Shown here piece after piece: positions 15,574 through 23,180 of a stretch of 34,362 nt of DNA. Both the position numbers and the translations under genes were made by a program. The DNA is from Streptomyces sp. Ncost-T10-10d (GTDB lineage: Bacteria > Actinomycetota > Actinomycetes > Streptomycetales > Streptomycetaceae): contig NZ_FMDF01000111.1 in the NCBI RefSeq assembly GCF_900091955.1, forward strand, positions 1 to 34,362, given 5' to 3'. How positions within the stretch are numbered: position 1 is the first letter of the stretch; each line of letters begins with the position of its first letter. The notes below the pieces were generated by a model. It saw nothing but the letters and a program-made list of their open reading frames with translations. It had not been told where the DNA came from and did no database searches.

Positions 15574-16079
15574 GCCGACTGTCACCCCTAGCTGGTCGTG
15601 CCTGCGCCACGCGGGCAGCTGCCTCATGCGAGGACACGGCACAACGCGCCCTCACCGTACGGAACCCGGCGCCGCGTTGAGGCCCGCGCTGGTTCGAGCG
15701 TCAGCGTAATGGAGCCCTGGCTGGGGCGTCTGTCCCGGTCCTGTTACAAGCGGGGGTCCGACGACGGCCGCAGTCCGGCCGCCCGGACCCGTACTAACGT
15801 TCCCTCTGATACGAGCAGTTGAATGCCTGACGGCTGTTGAGAGCCGATACGACAGCGGTGCGGCCCTGGTGTGATCACGTGCGTTGCCGAGCGCTGTTGA
15901 TCACGCCAAAGCCGCGAGGGTGAGTGTGCTGTACGACGCTGCACACGTCGAGTTCCTGGCCGATTTCTACGACTGCAGAACGGTGACTACTCCCGCACAC
16001 ACCCGGTCCTTGTCGCACGGGAGTGGGCCGAGGGCAGCGTGGACAGCTGTGAAGGCCCCATTCCCCAGAGGGAGTGGTC
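15574..16079. other. Intergenic stretch without a supportable gene
   Basis: This half-kilobase upstream of the kinase has no gene I can support. A short run near 15884-15980 reads ARVSVLYDAAHVEFLADFY on the plus strand and looks protein-like, but it has no start and soon degrades, so it may be another relic. The kinase promoter should lie in the first 200 bases. Confidence 0.4.
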
Positions 16080-16148
16080 GTGTTTCTGATCTTCACCAAC
16101 CGGTGCCAGATGAAGCCGCCTCGCGGGAGCCGGCTGACGACGTCCTAG
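16080..16148 (+). CDS. Possible 22-codon small ORF
   Basis: GTG at 16080 follows GGGAGTGGTC and opens 22 codons beginning MFLIFTNRCQMKPP, ending TAG. The ribosome site is reasonable and the ORF precedes a small gene by about 50 nt. It could be a leader peptide or a chance ORF. Confidence 0.2.
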   Translation: MFLIFTNRCQMKPPRGSRLTTS

Positions 16149-16196
16149 CCACCCTGCGGGCGAATACTGCAACTCTCGAATACCGACACTCCACCA

Positions 16197-16487
16197 GTGA
16201 AACGCGCCGCCACCGAGAACCCCTTGGTGGTGGGCTTCACGGGACCACGCCGGCGTCCGCACCACCTGGCTCTGGTGGTGGGGGACGAGGGAGGGTCGGT
16301 TCGGCTGTCGGCTCGGCTGGATCTGGTCCTTGCTGCGCGAATCGGTGCGGCCCTGGGCGACGGGACGGTGCTGGGGGAACGGCGGGCGCACGGTGAGACG
16401 TACACACGGGTGGAGAGCGACCTTGTCGTGGAGGTACTGGCCGGGCCGGGGAGGCGTCAGACCCTCACCGTGGTCCGGATGCGGTGA
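16197..16487 (+). CDS. Small hypothetical protein (96 aa)
   Basis: A GTG start gives MKRAATENPLVVGFTGPR, then regular alternation of hydrophobic and charged residues (HHLALVVGDEGGSVRL, ESDLVVEVLAGPG), consistent with a compact beta-rich fold. There is no signal peptide. No ribosome site precedes the start and the family is not recognised. Its stop lies inside the right arm of a perfect 10-bp hairpin, which supports a real transcript end here. Confidence 0.5.
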   Translation: MKRAATENPLVVGFTGPRRRPHHLALVVGDEGGSVRLSARLDLVLAARIGAALGDGTVLGERRAHGETYTRVESDLVVEVLAGPGRRQTLTVVRMR

Positions 16488-16492
16488 GGGTC
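16460..16492 (+). terminator. Perfect hairpin over the end of the small gene
   Basis: GACCCTCACC (16460-16469) and GGTGAGGGTC (16483-16492) form a perfect 10-bp stem with a 13-nt loop, overlapping the TGA at 16485-16487. It also lies downstream of the convergent gene ending at 16554. Confidence 0.65.
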
Positions 16493-16553
16493 CCGTGCCT
16501 GGTGCTCGGCGAGGACGACACGGCCGCCGCATGGGGGAAACGTCCCGTCGTTC

Positions 16554-17651
16554 TCAGGTAAACGTGACCCCTCGCTTGGTCGCATCAGGTGCGACGAACT
16601 CGAGAAGTCGCTCGGCCTCGTCCAGTACTGCCTGTGTGCCCGCCTGCGACAGCGGCCGGAAGGGGGAGATGAGCAGTACGGAGCCCTTCACCGACCATGT
16701 GCCGTGGACGAAGCCGTCCACGAGGAAGGTGGGCCGCACCATGGCCTGACCGGGCATCACCAGCTTGCGGTCTGCCTCGCTGATCACTCGCGCGCGGTCC
16801 GTGTGCCCGAGGAGGAGGTTGTCGAAGGCGGGCAGAAATCGCACGGGGACGGGCAGGTCCGGGTCGGCGCGCGGCGCGTCGGGCAGGTCGAAGAGCTCAG
16901 TGCCCCGCTCGTCGTGGAAGACGCGCAGCTGTGACCGCAGCCCGTCGAGAACCTCACGCAGGCGGGTCAGCCCCGACCATGTCTGGATGTCCATGACGCC
17001 AGCCGGGCCGAACGCCGCCAGGTAGCGGCGGATCATCGTCTCGACTCGTGGCGCTGCCATCGGTCGGCCGATCCAGTGCTCCGCGAGGCTGATGGCGATG
17101 TTGGGTCGGTTGCCCCAGGCGCCCCAGGCGCCGGTGGCCGGGGCGTGCACCATCGGTACCCGCAGCTCCACCGCCCCCGCGAGCACGCGGCCGTCGCGGC
17201 CAGGGAAGCGCTCGGCGAGCGACAGGGCGAGCTTCCGCCGAGGCAGGGTGTGGCCAGCCATCAGCTCCCGCCCGGCGTCGGTGAGCTCGGCGATGTCCAA
17301 CCCGGCTGTCTGCGCGGCAAAGTACTGCGCCCGGGCGGTGCGGTCCAGGACGGGCTGGACGACGGGCCGCAGCCAGCGGAAGTCGTTGCTGCTGGTCAGG
17401 TGCTGAGTGCTGCGTAGGGCTGTGGAGCGCACCACGCGCCCGTCGCGGAGCAGTGCCATCAGGTCGTCATGTCGGAAGTCGGCCAACCGGGTCCACAGCC
17501 CCACGTAAGGCCAGTTGGGCTCCTGCCCCTGCAGAGCGACCAGGTGTTCGACAACGTCAAGTACCGGGCGAGAGGTTCGGGCGGCCAGAAACTGTCGCTG
17601 GAGCAGTGTCCGGTTCAGGGTGCGGGTGGACAGCACGGAGGCGTCGGTCAT
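16554..17651 (-). CDS. HTH_42 winged-helix protein, AlkZ-like
   Basis: A 365-residue protein of the HTH_42 (PF06224) superfamily. The ATG at 17651 follows AAGGAGAA at a good distance; an upstream alternative adds 15 poorly conserved residues. The N-terminal LLQRQFLAAR..PVLDVVEHLVAL leads into QGQ at 41-43, the QxQ motif that is catalytic in the DNA glycosylase AlkZ. Later landmarks are the winged-helix repeats, DIQTWSGL, FLPAFDNLLLGH (about 270-281) and FVHGTWS, all typical of the family. It may excise alkylated or crosslinked bases; many Streptomyces homologues sit in antibiotic self-resistance clusters, but no such cluster is seen here. The function is therefore a family-based guess. Confidence 0.85.
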   Translation of the reverse strand: MTDASVLSTRTLNRTLLQRQFLAARTSRPVLDVVEHLVALQGQEPNWPYVGLWTRLADFRHDDLMALLRDGRVVRSTALRSTQHLTSSNDFRWLRPVVQPVLDRTARAQYFAAQTAGLDIAELTDAGRELMAGHTLPRRKLALSLAERFPGRDGRVLAGAVELRVPMVHAPATGAWGAWGNRPNIAISLAEHWIGRPMAAPRVETMIRRYLAAFGPAGVMDIQTWSGLTRLREVLDGLRSQLRVFHDERGTELFDLPDAPRADPDLPVPVRFLPAFDNLLLGHTDRARVISEADRKLVMPGQAMVRPTFLVDGFVHGTWSVKGSVLLISPFRPLSQAGTQAVLDEAERLLEFVAPDATKRGVTFT

Positions 17652-17735
17652 GTGGTGCCGGTTCTCCTTGGATGGTAGGGACGTCACCGGGAGCACGTCG
17701 CCGGTCCGTGTGTGACGGGCGACGCGCTTCGATCC

Positions 17736-18770
17736 TCAGTCGGCGACCCTGACGGAGACGTTGCCCTTGTAGCTGCCCTTCAGCAGGGAGACGAGCGCCT
17801 GGGGAGCCGCCGAGAGGCCGCCTTCCACGATCGTGTGGGGGAACACGAAGCGGTCCTCGCTCAACCACGTACTCAAGCGCTCGGTCCACGCCGCGACCTG
17901 CTCCGGGGTGTGATACGTGGAGAACGGCAGAACCTCGATCCCCTTGGCGGCCGCCGCAGCGAGATCCGGCTCGGGGAACCGGTCCTCGTGGTCGCCGATC
18001 TGAGTGGCCAGCGCGCCGCACAGCACGAAGCGGGCCCCCGGCGCCGCCGCCTCGACCGCCGCGTCGAACTGCTCTCCGCCGACGTTGTCGAAGAACACGG
18101 TTATGCCCTCGGGCGCCAGGTCCCGCAGATGATCGAGGACGGGGCCGTCGTGGTAGTCGAACGCCGCGTCGAAGCCGAGCTCGTCAACCAAGTAGTCGAT
18201 CTTCGCCTGGCTACCCGCGCTACCGATCACCTTCGCGGCGCCCCGGCACTTGGCGATCTGTCCGGCCAGCGACCCGACGCCGCCCGCCGCGCCGGAGACG
18301 AAGACGACATCGCCGGCACCGGCCTTGGCGATCTCGGACATCCCGTAGTAGGCGGTGGGCCCCTGGCTGAGGTAGTGCACCGGACTTGGGAACAGGTCGG
18401 GGTCCAGTTTGAGGTACTGGTCGGCAGGCCCGGCCGAGTACTCGCACCAGCCGGCCATGGTGCATACCTGGTCGCCGACGGCCAGGTCCACACTGATGGA
18501 CCGCACGACCGTGCCCACCGTGCCCCCGCCGATGCGCTGGCCGACCTCCCACGGCGGGATCGGCAGACGGGAGTCAGCCCGCAGCATCTCCAGGTACGCC
18601 ACTGACAGACCCAGGTAGTCCGTGCGGACCAGTACCTCTCCCGTGGCCGGTTCGGGCGTCGGCACCTGCACGAGGTCAAAGGTGTCGGTTCCGAGGTCTC
18701 CCTTCAAGTGTTGGGCCAGTCGCACCTCCCACATCGTGTCGGGGGTCGTCGACATCGTGCTGTCGGTCAT
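17736..18770 (-). CDS. NADPH-dependent MDR oxidoreductase (alkenal/quinone reductase type)
   Basis: A 344-residue zinc-independent medium-chain dehydrogenase. GAGGAGA sits 3 nt before the ATG at 18770. The N-terminal GroES-like domain is followed by a Rossmann domain with SGAAGGVGS (159-167) and FFDNVGG, as in leukotriene B4 12-hydroxydehydrogenase, CurA and 2-alkenal reductases. The zinc-site cysteines of alcohol dehydrogenases are missing, as expected. It probably reduces alpha,beta-unsaturated carbonyls with NADPH. It is divergent from a WYL regulator, and the shared promoter region holds a palindrome, so that regulator is the likely repressor. Confidence 0.9.
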   Translation of the reverse strand: MTDSTMSTTPDTMWEVRLAQHLKGDLGTDTFDLVQVPTPEPATGEVLVRTDYLGLSVAYLEMLRADSRLPIPPWEVGQRIGGGTVGTVVRSISVDLAVGDQVCTMAGWCEYSAGPADQYLKLDPDLFPSPVHYLSQGPTAYYGMSEIAKAGAGDVVFVSGAAGGVGSLAGQIAKCRGAAKVIGSAGSQAKIDYLVDELGFDAAFDYHDGPVLDHLRDLAPEGITVFFDNVGGEQFDAAVEAAAPGARFVLCGALATQIGDHEDRFPEPDLAAAAAKGIEVLPFSTYHTPEQVAAWTERLSTWLSEDRFVFPHTIVEGGLSAAPQALVSLLKGSYKGNVSVRVAD

Positions 18771-18834
18771 GGTTCTCCTCGTTTCGATCAGTCTGCGCAC
18801 CCGGCCTGGGCCCGTGCCGTTCTCGTGAGACCCA

Positions 18835-18851
18835 CGCTATGAGCCATAGCG
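18835..18851. promoter_or_regulatory. Palindromic operator candidate between oxidoreductase and WYL gene
   Basis: CGCTATG-AGC-CATAGCG is a perfect 7-bp inverted repeat with a 3-nt centre. Its left arm contains TAGCGT on the minus strand (18834-18839), a possible -10 for the oxidoreductase gene. Binding here by the WYL protein would block that promoter. Confidence 0.55.
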
Positions 18852-18889
18852 GTCACTTTCCGACCTCAATTGGCACCATCCTGGAGGGC

Positions 18890-19846
18890 ATGGCGAACAC
18901 AAGCTCACGGACTCTGCGGCTGCTGTCCCTGCTCCAGACCCACCGGCACTGGCCGGGCGGCGAGCTGGCCGACAGGCTCGGGGTTTCTGCGCGTACCCTG
19001 CGGCGCGACATCGACCGGCTGCGCGAGTTGGGCTACCCGGTCGAGGCCAGTCGCGGCGTCGATGGCGGCTACCAGCTCACGGCAGGCGCCGCCCTGCCGC
19101 CGTTGGTGCTCGACGACGAGGAGGCGGTCGCGCTCGCCATTGGGTTGCGTGCGGCCGCCCAAGGCGCGGTTACCGGAATCGAGGAGTCCTCGATCCGCGC
19201 GTTCACCAAGGTCGTGCAGGTCATGCCGGCGCGACTGCGCCGGCGGGTCGACGCCCTGCGGGTGGTGACCGTGCCCTCGGCCGAGGGCGGTGTGAAGACC
19301 GTCGAGGCCGGTGTGCTGAACGCCATCGCGCAGGCATGCCGGGACGAGGAGCGACTTCGCTTCTCCTACACCGCCCGCGGTGGCGAGCGCAGCGCCCGCC
19401 ATGTCGAGCCCCACGGGCTGGTCTCGCTCGGGTACCGCTGGTACCTGGTCGCCTACGACCTGACCCGGCAGGACTGGCGCAGCTTCCGCCTCGACCGTCT
19501 CGACGATCCGAGCGGGACCGGAGAGCGGTTTCGCCCGCGCGAGCTACCGGCCGACGACGCCTCGGCCTTCGTCCGTGCGGGGAGCGGCGGCGTCCCCGTT
19601 CCGCACACCGTCGAAGCGCTTGTGCACGCCCCCGCAGCGGCTGTTCGCGCGCGCGTTGGCCCGTGGGCTGCGGTCGAGGAGGTCGACGAGCAGCGGTGCC
19701 GAGTACGGATGACCTCGCAGACCCTGGACTGGCCGACTCAGGCACTGGGCAATGTGGGTGCGGAGTTCGAGGTGCTCGGCCCTCCCGAGTTCGTCGACTT
19801 CGTCCGGGAGTGGGCTGCCCGCTTCACCCGTGCCACCGGCTCGTGA
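18890..19846 (+). CDS. WYL-domain transcriptional regulator (YafY type)
   Basis: A 318-residue DNA-binding regulator. The start at 18890 is preceded by GGAGGG, although very close; an ATG at 18840 would lie inside the palindrome and is unlikely. An HTH_11 winged helix covers residues 7-62 (LADRLGVSARTLRRDIDRL, then GGYQL as the wing). The WYL domain follows (about 140-218), with YRWYLVAYD holding W184, Y185 and L186, and then a WCX C-terminal part. These proteins usually bind a nucleic acid or small ligand through WYL and often repress a divergent gene. The divergent NADPH oxidoreductase is the probable target. Confidence 0.9.
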   Translation: MANTSSRTLRLLSLLQTHRHWPGGELADRLGVSARTLRRDIDRLRELGYPVEASRGVDGGYQLTAGAALPPLVLDDEEAVALAIGLRAAAQGAVTGIEESSIRAFTKVVQVMPARLRRRVDALRVVTVPSAEGGVKTVEAGVLNAIAQACRDEERLRFSYTARGGERSARHVEPHGLVSLGYRWYLVAYDLTRQDWRSFRLDRLDDPSGTGERFRPRELPADDASAFVRAGSGGVPVPHTVEALVHAPAAAVRARVGPWAAVEEVDEQRCRVRMTSQTLDWPTQALGNVGAEFEVLGPPEFVDFVREWAARFTRATGS

Positions 19847-19893
19847 TGTCCCGTGCCGGAGGTCCGCCGTCGCACGCCCAACGATCAAGATCT

Positions 19894-19992
19894 TTCAATA
19901 AACCAACGTTTGTTGAAGACCGCCGGGTGGGCCACCGAGAGGCCCTCAGAGCCTTCAAAAACTCTTTCAAAAACCGGGGTGGTTCAACAACC
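19894..19992 (+). repeat. res-like array of inverted TTCAA elements upstream of the resolvase
   Basis: TTCAATAAAC (19894-19903) and GTTTGTTGAA (19908-19917) form a 9/10 inverted repeat with a 4-nt centre. Two more TTCAAAAAC-type half sites (19954-19962, 19966-19974) and GGTTCAACAACC (19981-19992) follow. A/T-rich half sites clustered just before a resolvase gene are the expected form of a recombination (res) site; the assignment is inference. Confidence 0.45.
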
Positions 19993-20024
19993 CCCGGCCA
20001 TCGCTTTCCGACAGGATTCCAGGC

Positions 20025-20690
20025 GTGAGCACGCCACTTGAAGACGCCCGGTTCGAACTACTGGTCGCCGAACCCACCGTCCGCACGGAGATCCGCGTCG
20101 GATACGCACGGGTGTCCACCGGCGGACAGAAGCTCGACCGCCAGCTCGACGCCCTCAACGCGGTCGGCTGCCGCCGGTTCTTCGCAGACAAGAAGTCCAG
20201 GAGCGACGACGCCCGGCTCGAGCTGACGGCGTGCCACGCCTTCCTCGCCGCCGGCGACACCCTGGTGGTGCCCGCTCTCGACCGCTGAGGCCGCTCGCTG
20301 CAGGACCTGATCACCATGGTCGGCGAACTGCGCAAGCGAGAGATCGGCTTCACCTCGCTCCACGAGCGGCTCGACACCACCACCCCCGGCGGGCGCCTGG
20401 TGTTCCACGTCTTCGCCGCCCTGGCCGAGTTCATCCGCGAGCTGATCGTCTCCGGCACCCGCGAGGGCCTGGCCGCCGCCCGCGCCCGCGGCAAGGTCGG
20501 CGGACGACCCACCGTCGTCAACGCGGACATCATCCGGGCTGGCGACATGCTGCCCAACCCCGAGCACTCGATCACCTCGATCGCCAAGCTGCTCGGCGTC
20601 GGCCCCGGCACCCTCTACAACCACAATCCCGACCTGCAGGAGCTGCGGGCCGGCCGCGTCCCTGCCCAGCTCGACGGAGGTACCCGGTGA
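20025..20690 (+). pseudogene. Serine resolvase (TnpR-like) interrupted by in-frame TGA
   Basis: The frame opens at GTG 20025. GYARVSTGGQ (about 26-35, catalytic Ser31) and LDRQLDAL identify the resolvase catalytic domain. At VVPALDR the codon is TGA (20286-20288), exactly where the family has a sense residue in DR.GRSL.DL, and the same frame continues GRSLQDLITMVGEL, the E-helix HVFAALAEFIREL, and GGRPTVV, then a C-terminal HTH (SITSIAKLLGVGPGTLYN) to the TGA at 20690. Apart from that codon the 221-codon gene is intact, so the mutation is recent, or the TGA is read through. It would resolve cointegrates of a Tn3-family element. Confidence 0.8.
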
Positions 20691-20836
20691 TCCCCGGGCC
20701 GCACCGGACGAAGGGCGGCGCCCTCCAACTCGGCGCCGACGAGCCCGGCCTGCCCGGCCCGTTCGGCACCTGGACCGATCAGGGCGGCCAGGAAGACGGG
20801 CACGACCCGGGCGAGGACGCCGAGCTGCGCTGCTGA
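20687..20836 (+). CDS. Possible 49-codon ORF coupled to the resolvase
   Basis: A GTG overlaps the resolvase stop (GTGA) and opens 49 codons beginning MIPGPHRTKGG and ending DAELRC. It is acidic with many Gly and Pro. The coupling is the only support; the family is unknown. Confidence 0.3.
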   Translation: MIPGPHRTKGGALQLGADEPGLPGPFGTWTDQGGQEDGHDPGEDAELRC

Positions 20837-21104
20837 TTCACCAAAATCATCCCACTGCCCCTTTTGGGCTCACCTTGGCTGGACCCCACTCCGCCGCAAG
20901 TTCGTGACTCCTGAAGGCGCAGCGCGGTGAACTTGCGGGTGTGCGGTCGGGATTTCGGCGGTCGGGGAAGTGGGTTCGAGCGCGTGAGCGCAGGGCAGGG
21001 CAGGGAGTGGAGGCCAATCGGTGAGGAGGATGTATGGCTTGTCGGGCCCGGCCCGGTTGGTGAGGCTGAGGCCCCGGGCCGGTGGGTTGCTCGGTCGGCG
21101 AGTC
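20837..21104. other. Intergenic stretch, no gene seen
   Basis: Neither strand shows a convincing coding pattern between the resolvase unit and the acetyltransferase promoter. The bases near 20840-20870 (CCAAAATCATCCC then CCCCTTTTGGG) are unusually A/T-rich and might mark an element boundary. Confidence 0.4.
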
Positions 21105-21134
21105 TTGATCGCTTCTGGGCCTGCTGGCTAGGTT
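21105..21134 (+). promoter_or_regulatory. Promoter of the acetyltransferase gene (leaderless)
   Basis: TTGATC (21105-21110), an 18-nt spacer and TAGGTT (21129-21134), then 7 nt to the ATG at 21142. No Shine-Dalgarno is present. Confidence 0.55.
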
Positions 21135-21141
21135 GGCCGGC

Positions 21142-21687
21142 ATGACCGACCCCAGAGCCCTCGCCTGGCCACCTGTCCCGATCAAGACCGAGCGGCTCGT
21201 ACTCCGCGAGTCCGAAGCCCGGGACCGCGCAGTAGTCATCGAGCTGAACGCCTCACCAGAGGTGGGCACTTACCTCGGTGGCCCTCGACCGCGTGCCGAG
21301 CTCGAACGCACCGTGCCCGAGGTGCCCGGGCGGCGCCCCGGCTTTTTCGTGATCGATCTCGACGGGGCGGTGATCGGCACGATCATGCTCGATCCGCACG
21401 CAGAGCGTCCGGGGCACGTCCGTCCGGACGTCGGGAAGACCGAGCTCGGCTACCTGTTCCTGCCGCGGGCGTGGGGATTCGGGTACGCCGCCGAGGCGTG
21501 CGCAGCCGCACTCGCCTGGTTCGCCGACGCGCTGCCCGGCGAGCCGGTGGTGCTCCGCACCCAGACCGCCAACGACCGCTCGATGCGCCTGGCGGCAAAG
21601 CTGGGGTTCACCGAGGTGGAACGGTACGAGGACTACGGCGCCGAGCAGTGGTTCGGCGTGTGGACTTCGGTCACGCCGCCCGCTTGA
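21142..21687 (+). CDS. GNAT family acetyltransferase (RimJ/RimL type)
   Basis: A 181-residue N-acetyltransferase. IKTERLVLRE (14-23) is the usual first strand of RimJ/RimL-like enzymes, TELGYLFLP precedes the acetyl-CoA loop RAWGFGYA (109-116; R/Q.xGxG/A motif), and TANDRSMRLAAKLGF (142-156) is the typical later helix with the Asn. It probably acetylates an amine on a protein N-terminus or a small molecule; the substrate is unknown. The ATG at 21142 is set by the leaderless promoter. It lies between resolvase and transposase remnants and may be transposon cargo. Confidence 0.87.
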   Translation: MTDPRALAWPPVPIKTERLVLRESEARDRAVVIELNASPEVGTYLGGPRPRAELERTVPEVPGRRPGFFVIDLDGAVIGTIMLDPHAERPGHVRPDVGKTELGYLFLPRAWGFGYAAEACAAALAWFADALPGEPVVLRTQTANDRSMRLAAKLGFTEVERYEDYGAEQWFGVWTSVTPPA

Positions 21688-21797
21688 ACTCGTGCTCGCC
21701 AGCGCGGATCCACGGCGCCATCGAGCGGTCGTCGGCCTCGGCGCCGACAACAGTCGTCTACGCCAGAGCCGCGTGAGGGCGCCCGGCGCTTGGACTA

Positions 21798-22183
21798 CTG
21801 CTCAAGCGGTGTTTCGAGGAACGCTCTGGCGGCGTCGGTGCGGCGCATCGCGGCGCGCTCGCTATGCCGAAGACGACAGCCAGGTGGAGGGCGTCAGGTC
21901 CGCAGGTGAGGGCCTCTTCCAACTGCCGGCCCTGGCGTATCCGGTTAAGGGTGACGCCAACTTCGCGGAATTGGGCGCCGAGCCACGACGGACTGACGGG
22001 GATATCGGACTGGGCGGTGCGTTCCAAGACGATCTGGTGCTGATTGATCGTGTGGGGCAATCGTCGATGGCGGTAGCGGAGGCAGGCGTTGATGATCTGC
22101 TCGATGAGCTCATCGAGCAGGCGGGGATGGCCGCCGATGGTCAGGCGGGGGTATGTAAATCGTTCGGTGTAACTCCCGATCAA
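21798..22183 (-). pseudogene. Recombinase-like fragment, frameshifted at the end
   Basis: On the minus strand MIGSYTERFTYPRLTIGGH, RLLDELIEQIINACL and GRQLEEALTCGPDALHLA read well to about 21870. A one-base shift then restores the family tail as AMRRTDAARAFLETPLEQ and a stop. Its central DRQLEEA..GPD.LHLA.VFG block matches the opposite-strand fragment at 22197-22547. It is a non-functional remnant. Confidence 0.5.
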
Positions 22184-22196
22184 GGAAGATGCACCG

Positions 22197-22547
22197 ATGA
22201 CCAGTGAGAACGTGACCGTGCCTCAGACTGTCGAGGTAGCCGGGCCGCAGCCGTCGAAGACGGTGGACGACCGAGGCGGTCGCCGACTCGGTCTGACTCC
22301 TTCGGGTGCCCTGCCGGGCTGTGACCACCCGGACCGGCAACCACTGGATCAGCGCCGCGATGCGCGGCAGACCGCACCGCTGGAGCGGCTCCGCGTCGAC
22401 CGGCAGCTCGAAGAAGCCGCGATCCAAGGTCCCGACCGGCTTCACCTCGCCGAGGTCTTCGGGCTCGACGAGAATACCGCCATGCGTTACGCGGACTCCG
22501 CACGCGCCCTGCCGGAGCAGGCCGCCGAGGCCGGCCCGGCGAGTTGA
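22197..22547 (+). pseudogene. Recombinase-like fragment, inverted partner of the preceding relic
   Basis: A 116-codon frame, MTSENVTVPQTVEV onward, whose second half reads DRQLEEAAIQGPDRLHLAE, then VFGLDENTAMRYADSARAL. That half is the C-terminal tail of the same family as the minus-strand relics at 10750-10860 and 21798-22183. The first half has no recognisable domain. It is probably a shortened copy rather than a working gene. Confidence 0.45.
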
Positions 22548-22727
22548 CCGCGAACACGGAGTTCGCGGACGCCGGTCGGGCAGAGATCGGGCGCGGTGAA
22601 GGAGTAGGTGCCGATCACGGTGAGAGGTCGTTTCGTCCCGCTCTTTCATCCAGTGTTGTTCTGTTGGTGGTGGTCTATGTGCCGCGCCGGGTTGGGGTGG
22701 ATTCACTGGTGAGGCGGCGGGCCACGA

Positions 22728-22985
22728 GGCTACGGCAAGGACGGCGCGCTGACCGGCCCGGACAAGGAGCACGCCGAGACCTCGATACTCGCGCTGCACC
22801 TGCTCCAGAGCAGTCTCGTGCACATCAACACCCCGCTGCTCCAGCAGGTGCTTGCCGAACCGGCATGGGCGAAGAAGCTGAACGACGAGGACCGGCGCGG
22901 GCTGACCGCGCTGTTCTGGTCGAACACCAACCCGTACGGAACATTCCAGCTCGACGTGGACAAGCGGCTCGACCTGGGGCTTTCG
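22728..22985 (+). pseudogene. C-terminal fragment of a Tn3-family transposase
   Basis: The frame reads YGKDGALTGPDKEHAET, SILALHLLQSSLVHINTPL, LQQVLAEPAWAKKLNDEDR, RGLTALFWSNTNPYGTF and LDVDKRLDLG. The block LLQ..LVH.NT...Q.VLAEP.W...L.D.DRR.L..LFW...NPYG.F.LD...RLDL is the end of Tn3-type TnpA proteins. The DDE core is missing upstream. With the resolvase at 20025 it outlines a Tn3-family relic. I could not find the terminal inverted repeats. The bases from 22986 to 23180 show no gene. Confidence 0.7.
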
Positions 22986-23180
22986 GTCAGTGTGCCTCGG
23001 TCACGCTCCCCGAGTCCGCCTCAGCATTGCCGGGCTGAGCGCGTCGGTGGAGGGCAGAACCGACGCGTTCCGGCTCGCCTTCCTGCGGAACCAGCCGGGC
23101 CGTGCCGACGCGTCGTGCCACGCGTGTGAACATCTTCCACGGCTCGGTCGCTTTCGCCGCCGGTTCTGCCCCGGCCGGCC

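Noticed and set aside
13435..15591. Long plus-strand frame over the kinase gene
   Set aside because: It mirrors the minus-strand kinase, has low-complexity Arg/Gly/Val content and no domain; the kinase motifs are decisive.
18839..18889. Earlier ATG for the WYL regulator
   Set aside because: It lies within the palindrome and has no ribosome site; family proteins start near MANTSSRTLRLL.
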